A program made the translations under genes and the position numbers. The notes below the pieces were generated by a model that ran no database searches, was not told the DNA's origin, and saw only the letters and a program-made list of their open reading frames with translations. 41,383 nucleotides of DNA from a virus, in the IMG/VR virus record IMGVR_UViG_3300015374_000022, positions 1 to 41,383 of that record; one strand, 5' to 3'. Shown here in pieces: positions 21,094 to 27,743 of this stretch. Position 1 is the stretch's first letter; the number at the start of each line of letters is the position of its first letter.

Positions 21094-21510
21094 TTAGCTG
21101 GCCGCAGCCAACGTGGAGATCGCGAACGCGTGGCTCGCAGGGATCTCTACGCCGTTGGCCTTGAACAGCCCCTCAAACTCGCGGTCCGTGGCGTCGTAGC
21201 CGGCCTTGACCAACAGCGACCACGCCTCGACGGGGTCGAGCTGGGTCCACGCGAGAATGAAGACGTCCTCCACAAGGATGGTGGTGGAAGCGCGGACGAA
21301 GATCGTCGTCGGCTTGAGCTGAAGGGGGGTGCCGAACCGGATGCACCAGGTGATCACGTCGTCGAGCCGCAGGAACTGCATCCGGACGCCGGTTTCGCCT
21401 GTCCCCTTGACCTCGGTGGTGTGCGGGCGCGGGAGGTCCGGGTAGTCGCGGACGACGTCACGGAAGGCTTGCGCTCGAACGTCAAGGTCATCGTGGAACA
21501 TGATGGTCAT
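21094..21510 (-). CDS. Hypothetical protein, 138 aa
   Basis: ATG at 21510 overlaps the previous stop (ATGA). Mixed alpha/beta protein with VRMQFLRLDDVITWCIRFGT and a helical C-terminus. No recognised domain. Good GC3 coding signal. Confidence 0.7.
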   Translation of the reverse strand: MTIMFHDDLDVRAQAFRDVVRDYPDLPRPHTTEVKGTGETGVRMQFLRLDDVITWCIRFGTPLQLKPTTIFVRASTTILVEDVFILAWTQLDPVEAWSLLVKAGYDATDREFEGLFKANGVEIPASHAFAISTLAAAS

Positions 21511-21746
21511 TGCTGGGAAGCCCCTTCTGAGCTGCTACGTCTGTCCTTTGTGGTCAGCGGGTGGTCGTGATACCAGGTGTGTGCTTCGTACCGCGCGCAG
21601 GCATAGCCGAGGGTGCTATGCCGGTTGTTCTGCTGGATGGCGATCCGGTGGGGAAGGGGAAGGCGATACCAGCACTCGTTGCACGCGTAGAGATGTCTCG
21701 GGACGCGTGCCTCACACCCACCCGGGCACTCGTGGGTGCGGCTCAC
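21507..21746 (-). CDS. Zinc-ribbon-like protein, 79 aa
   Basis: Begins MSRTHECPGGCEARVPRHLY and continues ACNECWYRLPLPHRIAI: CxxxC...CxxC typical of a short zinc ribbon or finger. The same layout (ECPGGC...RHLYACNECWYRLP) is frequent in mycobacteriophage/actinophage small proteins. Basic C-terminus. Coupled to the next gene. Confidence 0.75.
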   Translation of the reverse strand: MSRTHECPGGCEARVPRHLYACNECWYRLPLPHRIAIQQNNRHSTLGYACARYEAHTWYHDHPLTTKDRRSSSEGASQQ

Positions 21747-21749
21747 GGC

Positions 21750-22073
21750 TTACCGGTCTTCGGTCGGTTCGTCGCCGGGATTCGGGGTCGCTTCCGGCTC
21801 GGTGAACTCTGGTGTCGGGTCCTGCGGGGCGTCCGTCTGCGGAGCATCCGGTTGCGGGGTCGCTTCCGGCTCGTCAGCTGGCTCCTGCGGCTCGCCCGCC
21901 GGGTCGGTCGCGACAACCGGCCACACCTGCTTACGCAGTCGCGTCACCCGAGTTCCGTGCTTGGCCAGGACGCGGTTGAAGACGGGGGTGCTCGGCTGCT
22001 TCTGGAGGATGCGGCGGAGGTCGGCCGGCGCCACGAGGTCGCTGACGTCGATCGGGGCTTCGGTGATGGGCAA
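21750..22073 (-). CDS. Protein with acidic Pro/Glu repeats, 107 aa
   Basis: TTG at 22073 preceded by AAAAGGAAG is preferred over GTG at 22100, which lies inside the upstream gene. Residues 1-60 have a putative small helical domain (DLRRILQKQPSTPVFNRVLA). Residues 62-107 are a disordered Pro/Glu/Asp/Thr tail with repeated EPEATP. At DNA level an 18-mer occurs twice (21784-21801 and 21856-21873). Confidence 0.65.
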   Translation of the reverse strand: MPITEAPIDVSDLVAPADLRRILQKQPSTPVFNRVLAKHGTRVTRLRKQVWPVVATDPAGEPQEPADEPEATPQPDAPQTDAPQDPTPEFTEPEATPNPGDEPTEDR

Positions 22074-22087
22074 TGTGCTTCCTTTTC

Positions 22088-22276
22088 TCAGCTGGACCAC
22101 ACGATCGCGATGCTCGCCATCAAGATGACGAGCAGCACGGCGGCGGCGATGAACATCTTCACGGCCGCTTGGCCGATGCGGGTGTAGACCGCGTCGACGT
22201 ACAGCAACCGCGCCTCGTCGAGGCGCCGCAGCCGGCGGCGAAGGACATGCGTGACACGAACACGGGCGTCGGTCAC
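22088..22276 (-). CDS. Small tail-anchored membrane protein, 62 aa
   Basis: GTG at 22276 overlaps the upstream stop (GTGA). The first 38 residues are basic and helical (RVRVTHVLRRRLRRLDEARL). The last 22 are hydrophobic (MFIAAAVLLVILMASIAIVW), a C-terminal anchor. Function unknown. Confidence 0.65.
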   Translation of the reverse strand: MTDARVRVTHVLRRRLRRLDEARLLYVDAVYTRIGQAAVKMFIAAAVLLVILMASIAIVWSS

Positions 22277-22497
22277 TGGGAACTCACTCCGTCCTCGGGC
22301 AAGTACACCCGCCGGCGCGACGCCGACGCCGCATGCCGCGGGGTGTAGTTGCGCAGCCCAAGATCCCGGATCGGGTCGGTCGGCACACCGCAGTGCAGGC
22401 GCTCCCACATCGCGGCAACACACCTTGCCTCGATATCGTCACGCTGCCGGCGATGTTGGCCACCCTGCCGGGGGATGGAATGATGGGTCTGGGTCAT
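22273..22497 (-). CDS. Small basic hypothetical protein, 74 aa
   Basis: ATG at 22497 after AAAAGGAAT. Arg/His/Gln-rich N-terminus, then a helix (DDIEARCVAAMWERLHCGVP) and a basic C-terminus. A more distal in-frame start is rejected because it overlaps the preceding gene's end. No family recognised. Confidence 0.6.
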   Translation of the reverse strand: MTQTHHSIPRQGGQHRRQRDDIEARCVAAMWERLHCGVPTDPIRDLGLRNYTPRHAASASRRRVYLPEDGVSSQ

Positions 22498-22561
22498 CCG
22501 GATTCCTTTTCGGGGGTCAAGCGCGGCCGGGCATGGGTAGCAGCCAGCCCGGCCGCGCGGA

Positions 22562-22831
22562 TCACTGTGCACGTTTGGCTGCGCGCGCGGCCCGACCCTG
22601 CTCCCTCGTGGCCGCGTCGATCAGCGACTGCTCGTACTCCTCGATGGACCGCCGGGTAATCCACGTCCGCCCCCCATGCTTGATCTTGGCGAGCTTCCCG
22701 TCCTCGATGTAGCGGTACGCGGTCGAGCGGTCGATCCGGAGGTAATCCACCGCCTCGTCCAGCGGCATCGCGCTGTTTCGTAGGAATTCGGGCATAGACA
22801 CGTGCCGCGTCTCATCCGCGGTGGCCAACAC
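22562..22831 (-). CDS. Excisionase-like HTH protein, 89 aa
   Basis: HTH_17/excisionase-type domain: MPLDEAVDYLRIDRSTAYRY, then IEDGKLAKIKHGGRTWITRR and a SIEEYEQSLI helix. This is the winged-helix typical of phage Xis and MerR-like DNA-binding proteins. GTG at 22831 follows GAGAGGAGG. First gene of the leftward early operon, divergent from the repressor, so it may serve as Xis and/or Cro-like early regulator. Confidence 0.8.
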   Translation of the reverse strand: MLATADETRHVSMPEFLRNSAMPLDEAVDYLRIDRSTAYRYIEDGKLAKIKHGGRTWITRRSIEEYEQSLIDAATREQGRAARAAKRAQ

Positions 22832-22967
22832 GGGGCCCTCCTCTCGTCCTGTTCCCCTCCTCTGGGATCGACGGGCCGCGCGTGCGCTGTGGGCGGTTGG
22901 TGTCTCCGTCGATCGGCCCGGGAGGGCTTCGGTGATGACCTTGCACGGGGACACGCCGAAGATCAAG

Positions 22968-22982
22968 AAATCTGACAGATTT
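22968..22982. promoter_or_regulatory. Operator candidate in the immunity gap
   Basis: AAATCTG-A-CAGATTT, a perfect 7-bp dyad in an AT-rich segment (22965-23055) of the 395-nt gap between excisionase-like and repressor genes. The gap has no convincing gene on either strand. Position fits an early-promoter operator; no matching second copy was found. Confidence 0.45.
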
Positions 22983-23172
22983 TACCAAGATTGCGGTATT
23001 GCGCCTGGTCAAGCGACGACGTGCGATGCATGGCGGCGCTAAGTAATATCGAAACTGACCCGATCGGGACGTCCCTGCGCAGGCGGTGACTGAGAGATGC
23101 TGGAAGCATGGATGCGACGCCGTGCCAAACTGTCCGACGAGCATGTCCACGACGGGTTTCCATCAGGCCAAG

Positions 23173-23203
23173 GCGGGGGTTTGCCTGGATGGCAAACCCC
23201 CGC
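23173..23203 (+). promoter_or_regulatory. Leader hairpin before the repressor
   Basis: 13-bp perfect stem GCGGGGGTTTGCC/GGCAAACCCCCGC with loop TGGAT, ending 24 nt before the repressor ATG at 23228. AGGAGG lies right after it. Could act as operator, attenuator or transcript-stabilising leader; no T tract follows, so a simple terminator is less likely. Confidence 0.6.
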
Positions 23204-23227
23204 AGAGCAAGGAGGAAGGTCGATAGG

Positions 23228-23716
23228 ATGTCGAATCCCAGTTCGACGGGGCCCAGTGAACTGTCCCCAACGTGGAATAGATTGGCGAAAGTCCGACAGC
23301 TCTTCGTTATGTACGACGCCTGTAAAAGCAGGTCGCGCCGGGCAGTGGCCCTAGGTGTGGATGTCCACACGATCGACCGGATCTTCAAGCGCGGAGACGC
23401 CACATACCAGGGGATCCCCAAGAGTGACAAGCTCTCCGATATCGCCAAGTTTCTCGGATGTGGCTACAACGAGGTTTATCTGGCATTCACTGAGGACTTA
23501 TACCCGGAGACGCAGAACTGCGCCCCGGCTATGCAGAAGATAGCGAAGCTTGCCGCTCCGATGACGGACAGGCAGCGGCGTGCACTTGTTGAACTTGCAA
23601 AGGTGACTCTGGCGGGCACCACGGAGCAGAACGCCGATGTGGTGCGCTACGCCAAAAGTGTGGTTCCCTTATGGGAGACGTCCGCCGATCGTGTCAAATC
23701 GGATGACTCTGAATAA
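23228..23716 (+). CDS. Immunity-repressor candidate, 162 aa
   Basis: Residues about 30-90 form an HTH: DACKSRSRRAVALGVDVHTI then DRIFKRGDATYQGIPKSDKL and DIAKFLGCGYNEVYLA, an XRE-like arrangement with an unusual middle. The C-terminal 70 residues are helical, possibly for oligomerisation. No peptidase motif, so it is not a LexA/CI-type self-cleaving repressor. The location between integrase and divergent excisionase-like gene supports the immunity role. Start at the ATG at 23228 near AGGAGG; earlier codons lie within the leader hairpin. Confidence 0.7.
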   Translation: MSNPSSTGPSELSPTWNRLAKVRQLFVMYDACKSRSRRAVALGVDVHTIDRIFKRGDATYQGIPKSDKLSDIAKFLGCGYNEVYLAFTEDLYPETQNCAPAMQKIAKLAAPMTDRQRRALVELAKVTLAGTTEQNADVVRYAKSVVPLWETSADRVKSDDSE

Positions 23717-23763
23717 CTGTCGACCCGCAACGTCGTGTGATATTAGTGCATGTGCATCAAACG

Positions 23764-24057
23764 ATGCCGCCCGTCTGGGTGCTATGCAGCACCCCAGAGA
23801 TACTCGTGGTGCCACCCGGTGCAGAGAGGTGGTCGGTTACGTTGACCGCGCTAAGGCTCGTCGTGGGACGGGCGAACCAGAAGCGCGCCGTAGAGCTGCG
23901 TGCTGGAAGCGAAGGCGAAATCACGGAGCTGTTCCTACGTCCGTGCGGCGATGTCATCGTGCTCAGTCCGATGGACCTGAAGATCATCAACGATCTTCAG
24001 GGGGTCGGCGACGCCGAGAGCGACCCGGATCTCAGCCCCGCCGAGCCGCAGGGCTGA
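23764..24057 (+). CDS. Hypothetical protein, 97 aa
   Basis: The ATG at 23764 is chosen; a GTG at 23737 is possible. Beta-rich start (VWVLCSTPEILVVPPGAERW), then SVTLTALRLVVGRA and an acidic C-terminus. It lies between repressor and integrase, convergent with the integrase, ending 13 nt from it. No family recognised. May be part of the lysogeny unit. Confidence 0.6.
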   Translation: MPPVWVLCSTPEILVVPPGAERWSVTLTALRLVVGRANQKRAVELRAGSEGEITELFLRPCGDVIVLSPMDLKIINDLQGVGDAESDPDLSPAEPQG

Positions 24058-24070
24058 GACGCTGCCGGGC

Positions 24071-25417
24071 CTACGCCGCGAGGTCGAGGTCCTGCCGCAG
24101 GAGTCCCCGCCGGCCGAGTTCCGCAACGATGGTGATCACCGCATCGGCATCGAGGCCGACGGAGGTTGCCAACTGGTCCAGGGTGGTGGACTCGGGCTCC
24201 GGGGTAGGCAGGTAGCTCACGGGCGCCACCTCGTGCCGCTGGGCCACGACGTTCATCCACGCGGCGATCTCCGGGAGCTGCGCATCCCGCAGGTACCCCT
24301 TCGTCATCCTCGTGCTGCTGTGTCCGAGGATATCCATGATGACGGTGATCGGCGCCCCGGCCGCCGCCAGGCCGGTCCCGACGGTGTGGCGGAGGTCGTG
24401 AAAGCGGGGCCGCGGGCCGGTGACCTCACCGAGTTCCGACGCTCGACGCCAGGCAACCCGGAACCGGCGGCCGAGGTACGCCGCATACACCGGGTTGTTG
24501 CGGCTGTTGCGGATCACGAAATCCTCCGGACCGTCGCCGCGCCAATCGCGGATCCCCCGGAGGAGCTGCACCGCGTATGGACTGAGACTGACCCTGCGTT
24601 CCCCCTCCTCGCCGCCACCCTTCGTATTGGGTCGGGTGGTGAGGTCGTTCTCCATGACGTCGCGGACGAGCACGCTGGGGTTAGGCCCGTCGAGGTCGAT
24701 CCGCTGCCAGGTGAGGCCGGTGATCTCCCCTGCCCGCATCCCGCACTCGTAGGCCAGCACCAGAGCCGGAAGAGCCCAGAAGTCCAGGTGATACGTCAGG
24801 GCGATGAAGTTGGAGAACGTCAAGATCTCCGGTCGGATGGTCCGGCGAACGCGGATCGCCTTCATGTCCTCGGTGAAGTCGTCTTTCCGCCACTCCTTCT
24901 TGACGGCCCACCGGATGATCTGCCCCATGTAGATCAGCCGCTGAGATCGGGTCGACGTCGACCGGCCGGCATCCTTCTCCGCGAGGTCCCACTTCACGTA
25001 GGTGTCTTTGTCCAGCTCATCGATAGGCAGGTCGGGCCACTGCCGCTTGAACGCCCCCACCACGGACGTGCGGGTGGCGCAGGTCTGCTTGGTACCGTCC
25101 TGAAGCGGCAACCACGCGTCGATCACCTCGGTGACTGTGGGGACGTTCGGCCGGTGGGTCTGGCGCTGCACGGGGACACCCTGGGCGATCAACGCCCCGT
25201 CAAGCCGGGCCTTGAACTCCTCCCGCGCCAGAAGGGCGGACTCGGGCGTGGGCCACGTCCCGCGGGAGCCGGGCTCGGGGTTCCGGACCCAGATCTTCTT
25301 CTTCTTGATCGGGTGCCAATAGTAAATGCGGTACCGGCCGCTGGGGTGCAGCTGCTCCGGCCCGGCCTCCTCGCTCTTCGGCGCGGGCTTGCGGCGGGTC
25401 TTGGTCTTCGTCGTCAT
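24071..25417 (-). CDS. int: Tyrosine-type site-specific integrase, 448 aa
   Basis: SAM-like core-binding domain (about 92-190) and catalytic domain (about 195-385) with Arg228 (CGMRAGE), Lys266 (NTKGG), His340 and Arg343 (FHDLRHT), His366 (LGHSS) and Tyr375 (KGYL), the complete tyrosine recombinase set. The N-terminal 60 residues form an arm-binding-like domain (SGRYRIYYWHPIKKKKIWVR). An extra C-terminal segment after 400 has an HTH-like end (LDQLATSVGLDADAVITIVA). Catalyses phage integration and excision with an Xis. Start at 25417; TTCCCACG repeats lie upstream. Confidence 0.95.
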   Translation of the reverse strand: MTTKTKTRRKPAPKSEEAGPEQLHPSGRYRIYYWHPIKKKKIWVRNPEPGSRGTWPTPESALLAREEFKARLDGALIAQGVPVQRQTHRPNVPTVTEVIDAWLPLQDGTKQTCATRTSVVGAFKRQWPDLPIDELDKDTYVKWDLAEKDAGRSTSTRSQRLIYMGQIIRWAVKKEWRKDDFTEDMKAIRVRRTIRPEILTFSNFIALTYHLDFWALPALVLAYECGMRAGEITGLTWQRIDLDGPNPSVLVRDVMENDLTTRPNTKGGGEEGERRVSLSPYAVQLLRGIRDWRGDGPEDFVIRNSRNNPVYAAYLGRRFRVAWRRASELGEVTGPRPRFHDLRHTVGTGLAAAGAPITVIMDILGHSSTRMTKGYLRDAQLPEIAAWMNVVAQRHEVAPVSYLPTPEPESTTLDQLATSVGLDADAVITIVAELGRRGLLRQDLDLAA

Positions 25418-25492
25418 CGCGGGCTGCCTTCTCGCTTGCGCACGCGCGGCGTCCCGTGGTGACCGTAGCCCGGCCGCTGGGAGTGGATCAAG

Positions 25493-25519
25493 CTCCGTGG
25501 GAAATGTCTTCCCACGGAG
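25493..25519. repeat. Inverted TTCCCACG pair upstream of the integrase
   Basis: 11-bp perfect inverted repeat CTCCGTGGGAA/TTCCCACGGAG with a 5-nt loop, 76 nt before the int start. The box TTCCCACG recurs twice at 25742-25759. It may be an int transcript hairpin, an arm-type integrase site or a Xis site. Confidence 0.6.
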
Positions 25520-25740
25520 GGCGCATCCAAGGGCTCGTTGATCATCTTCGAGCCTCTGACCTGCGCCTTTGCTGATACTCTCCCGTTCGCCGAGCCTGGT
25601 CCCGTGAATGGCCCTTTGCGGGACTTGCGCGAGCTAACCTGGTGTTTCCTGAGAAGTAGGGTCTCACCTGCGGGTTTGTCGTGTCAACGTGTCGGACCGT
25701 GTCGCGCCACGTAGACCCAAAAGGCGCGATACCGGAGCCT

Positions 25741-25760
25741 GTTCCCACGCGTTCCCACGA
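25741..25760. repeat. Tandem GTTCCCACG boxes, attP arm candidate
   Basis: Two adjacent 10-bp units GTTCCCACGC and GTTCCCACGA. Together with the inverted pair at 25493-25519 they make four TTCCCACG boxes within 270 nt. The 408-nt gap 25418-25825 has no convincing gene, so it is the likeliest place for attP. No core could be identified without a host sequence. Confidence 0.5.
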
Positions 25761-25825
25761 ACCCGGGGGTGGCGGACGGGGCAGCCATCCCCTCATATGA
25801 GGGCATCGGGTGGCACACTCCGTAC

Positions 25826-26032
25826 ATGGGATCGAAGGCGAAGGCGAAGGCGCGGGCCGAGCGCGACACGTGGATCGCGCTCGGCCTCGTGGCCGCGTCG
25901 GGGGTATGCCTGGGCTTCTGGATCGGCCAGGCCGCCGCCGGCGAGTACCGATGGTCGTCTATCCCCGTATTGGCCATCCTGACCGGCTACCTGGTGTACA
26001 GGTTTGGGCAAAGGTTGTCCCGACGCAGGTAG
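25826..26032 (+). CDS. Two-helix small membrane protein, 68 aa
   Basis: ATG at 25826. A short basic N-terminus (MGSKAKAKARAERD), helices at about 15-33 (TWIALGLVAASGVCLGFWIG) and 43-58 (IPVLAILTGYLVYRF), and a basic end. Probably an inner-membrane protein. No strong Shine-Dalgarno; it may be leaderless. Next to the presumptive attP region, so possibly a lysogenic-conversion gene. Confidence 0.55.
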   Translation: MGSKAKAKARAERDTWIALGLVAASGVCLGFWIGQAAAGEYRWSSIPVLAILTGYLVYRFGQRLSRRR

Positions 26033-26086
26033 ACCGCCTACCCCGCGTCCGCCTGGACGCACGTTCGACGGCGGAGTACTCTCGTC

Positions 26087-26303
26087 GGCGTCCCCGCGAG
26101 AGCGGGGCTGATCCGAGGGTCCACATTCGCTTGTGGTCCGGAAGATCGACCTCCCCGCGTCAGCGGGGCTGAACCTGAGGCGCTCGTTTGCTAGGGGCGG
26201 TCAGGATCGTGGTCCCCGCGCAAGCGGGGCAGCGGGACTCTCTGGGACCCGAGGATCGCAACGCACGTAAGTGCACGCTCCCCGCCTACGCGGGGCAGGA
26301 ACA
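26087..26303. CRISPR. Degenerate type I-E-like CRISPR array, 4 repeats
   Basis: Four units each with the stem-loop TCCCCGCG..AGCGGGGC (starting at 26091, 26152, 26213 and 26279). Repeats of about 29 nt are at 26087-26115, 26148-26176, 26209-26237 and 26275-26303. The first two periods are exactly 61 nt, giving two spacers of 32 nt; the third spacer is 37. Repeat length, spacer length and the CCCCGC/GCGGGG stem agree with actinobacterial type I-E arrays. The last two repeats diverge at their 3' ends. No cas genes in the window. Confidence 0.65.
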
Positions 26304-26305
26304 TC

Positions 26306-26338
26306 AGAAGGCCCCCGGTGTCGCACCGGGGGCCTTCT
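26306..26338 (+). terminator. Terminator 1 after the CRISPR-like array
   Basis: 15-bp perfect stem AGAAGGCCCCCGGTG/CACCGGGGGCCTTCT with loop TCG. Starts 3 nt after the last CRISPR-like repeat. Stem is shared almost exactly with two terminators downstream. Confidence 0.75.
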
Positions 26339-26369
26339 GCATCGGCTGTCGGAGGCCCCGAACCGCGGG

Positions 26370-26458
26370 TATGATCGCCAAAGCCTCCACCTGTTGATCC
26401 GTGCTCCGGATGACTTGCGGAGACAAGAAGGCCCCGGCGTTGTACACCGGGGCCTTCT
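26370..26458 (+). ncRNA. Candidate small RNA between two terminators
   Basis: TATGAT at 26370-26375 fits a -10 box (its -35 is weak). The 50-nt interval to terminator 2 has no open frame with a start and SD. A terminator immediately before and another right after imply a short separate transcript of about 80 nt. No known RNA family recognised. Confidence 0.35.
26426..26458 (+). terminator. Terminator 2
   Basis: 12-bp stem AGAAGGCCCCGG/CCGGGGCCTTCT with a 9-nt loop, followed by GCTTT. Lies 45 nt before the initiator-tRNA-like gene. Confidence 0.75.
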
Positions 26459-26503
26459 GCTTTGCCGGGGCCCGGCCCGCTCCGGTAGCCTGTTGATCAT
26501 CGG

Positions 26504-26577
26504 AGCGGGGTGGAGCAGCTCGGTAGCTTGCTGGGCTCATAACCCAGAGGTCGCAGGTTCGAATCCTGCCCCCGCCA
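26504..26577 (+). tRNA. Initiator tRNA-like gene (fMet, CAU)
   Basis: Acceptor AGCGGGG/CCCCGCC leaves positions 1-72 unpaired (A-C); D stem GAGC/GCTT; anticodon stem CTGGG/CCCAG with three G-C pairs next to the loop CTCATAA; T stem GCAGG/CCTGC; discriminator A. The 1-72 mismatch, A11-U24 and the GGG/CCC anticodon stem are the hallmarks of bacterial initiator tRNA. CCA is not encoded (A followed by CAG). A possible -10 TAGCCT is at 26486. Terminators flank it on both sides. Confidence 0.85.
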
Positions 26578-26578
26578 C

Positions 26579-26612
26579 AGAGGCCCCCGGCGTCGTAAAC
26601 CGGGGGCCTTCT
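26579..26612 (+). terminator. Terminator 3 after the tRNA
   Basis: GAGGCCCCCGG/CCGGGGGCCTTC stem with a 9-nt loop starting 2 nt after the tRNA, followed by TGCATTACC. Sits tail to tail with the minus-strand gene ending at 26616, so it may serve both strands. Confidence 0.7.
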
Positions 26613-26615
26613 GCA

Positions 26616-27047
26616 TTACCTTGATCTAGCTTTCCAAGCCTCCGGAGGTCCCTCGGGGCGAGTCTCCCAGGCCCGGATCTGCGCCGGCGAAGGCGGGAAC
26701 CGCCGGGTCGACGTCCAGTAGGTCGGGGCGACTGGCCCGCGATCCGGCCCCAGCCGCCGCACCTTGTGCACCACCGCCTCGGCGAAGTACAGCTCAACCT
26801 CCGCCAGGACCGTCGTCTCATCCTCCAGCGGCGTCACCCGCAGGCGCCACCAGGCCACCGGGCCGCCGCGCTCCTGGAACCAGGCCTTCAGTAGAGCCGC
26901 CAGGTCCACGCCGGCCGGGGGGCCGCCGATCAGCTCCTCCTGTGGCGCCCAGCGCTTGTCCGCGGGCTTGAAGCTGATGGTCCAGCGGTACCGCTCCCCG
27001 TCTGTGGCCGACGGGCACCAGCCCGGAAAGGTCCATGTCGCACCCAT
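26616..27047 (-). CDS. Hypothetical protein, 143 aa
   Basis: ATG at 27047 (MGATWTFPGWCPSATDGERY). Contains WTISFKPADKRWAPQEELIG and PVAWWRLRVTPLED, a beta-rich core with Trp, followed by a helical/proline-rich end. Two other ATGs lie a few codons away. I recall similar proteins of unknown function in actinobacterial genomes. Ends beside terminator 3. Confidence 0.6.
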   Translation of the reverse strand: MGATWTFPGWCPSATDGERYRWTISFKPADKRWAPQEELIGGPPAGVDLAALLKAWFQERGGPVAWWRLRVTPLEDETTVLAEVELYFAEAVVHKVRRLGPDRGPVAPTYWTSTRRFPPSPAQIRAWETRPEGPPEAWKARSR

Positions 27048-27403
27048 GTCGCACAGTCGAACATTTGTGCGAGGACGACGCAACCCTGTCCGGAGTTGTC
27101 CGGATGCTTGTCCGACGATGGCCGGACACGTTCGTGGATGCTTAGCTGTGGTGGCGTGAAGCGGGTTCGGTCTCCGTGTGCGCGGGTGAAATGGAGTTCG
27201 GCAAGCTGCAACGCGCCGAACTCAGCATGGGGCCGGGGTGCGGCCTCGGGGCAAACGAGGTTCATCCCGGCTCCATGCACACCCCGGACGAACTCGTCCC
27301 AGCGGCTGTCCTCGCCGTCGAAGACGACCGGGACGCCGTGAGGGCCAGCCTCCCGGGCTCGCCACCAACGACCGCGCTCGCAATGCCGGCGGTCACTCGT
27401 CAC
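26930..27403 (-). CDS. Doubtful frame overlapping two genes, 157 aa
   Basis: GTG at 27403 overlaps the stop region of the 97-aa gene. Part of the peptide (VPVVFDGEDSRWDEFVRGVH) resembles the C-terminus of DUF397 domains, but the remainder is Arg/Pro/Ser-rich with weak third-position bias and runs 118 nt into the next gene. It may be a decayed DUF397-like relic or no gene. The plus strand offers no better candidate. Confidence 0.25.
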   Translation of the reverse strand: MTSDRRHCERGRWWRAREAGPHGVPVVFDGEDSRWDEFVRGVHGAGMNLVCPEAAPRPHAEFGALQLAELHFTRAHGDRTRFTPPQLSIHERVRPSSDKHPDNSGQGCVVLAQMFDCATWVRHGPFRAGARRPQTGSGTAGPSASSPRTSAGRHRRS

Positions 27404-27686
27404 CCGCCTGCGGGGTGTACGCCTTCTTGTCGCGGGTGGCGTAGTGGCGGTCCAGGTGACTTCGGCCAGCATCGGTCAGGACGAAGACGCCACCGTCGGC
27501 AATCCGGACGAACTCGAAGCTCGCGTAGGGGTCCAGTGCGCTGAGCTGGGGTGGCTCCGCCCAAAACGTCATGATCGAGATCCCGTCCGGTTCCTGGCGG
27601 ACAACCCCGGCCTCGACGGCGGCGAGGAGTTCGAGGCTTTCAGAGATCGATAAGCGTTCCGACCGGGGTTCTGGGCTTGGCTGCAT
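27393..27686 (-). CDS. Hypothetical protein, 97 aa
   Basis: ATG at 27686. Helical first third (SERLSISESLELLAAVEAGV), then a beta region ending FEFVRIADGGVFVLTDAGRS, recalling winged-helix-type wing and helix. Could be a small regulator. Precedes the doubtful frame; the terminator at 27744 separates it from the DUF397 gene. Confidence 0.55.
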   Translation of the reverse strand: MQPSPEPRSERLSISESLELLAAVEAGVVRQEPDGISIMTFWAEPPQLSALDPYASFEFVRIADGGVFVLTDAGRSHLDRHYATRDKKAYTPQAGDE

Positions 27687-27743
27687 GACCTGGGATGATA
27701 GCGACCGGCCGGGGAGTCATGCGTGTCGATCCGGCCCGGACAC

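Noticed and set aside
21784-21873. 18-bp repeats in the Pro/Glu-rich protein gene as iterons
   Set aside because: They encode the same EPEATP peptide in a disordered tail and lack palindromic or AT-rich context; a coding repeat is sufficient.
24233-25462. 409-codon plus-strand frame opposite the integrase
   Set aside because: Antisense of a gene with all catalytic residues; shadow frame caused by high GC3.
26087-26303. The four GC stems read as simple terminators
   Set aside because: The exact 61-nt spacing and shared extension CTGAwCC fit CRISPR better, although degeneration of repeats 3 and 4 leaves doubt.
26504-26577. tRNA as the attP core itself
   Set aside because: A complete tRNA with its own flanking terminators lies more than 1 kb from int; att sites carried by phages usually contain only the 3' part. 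Cannot be excluded without host sequence.
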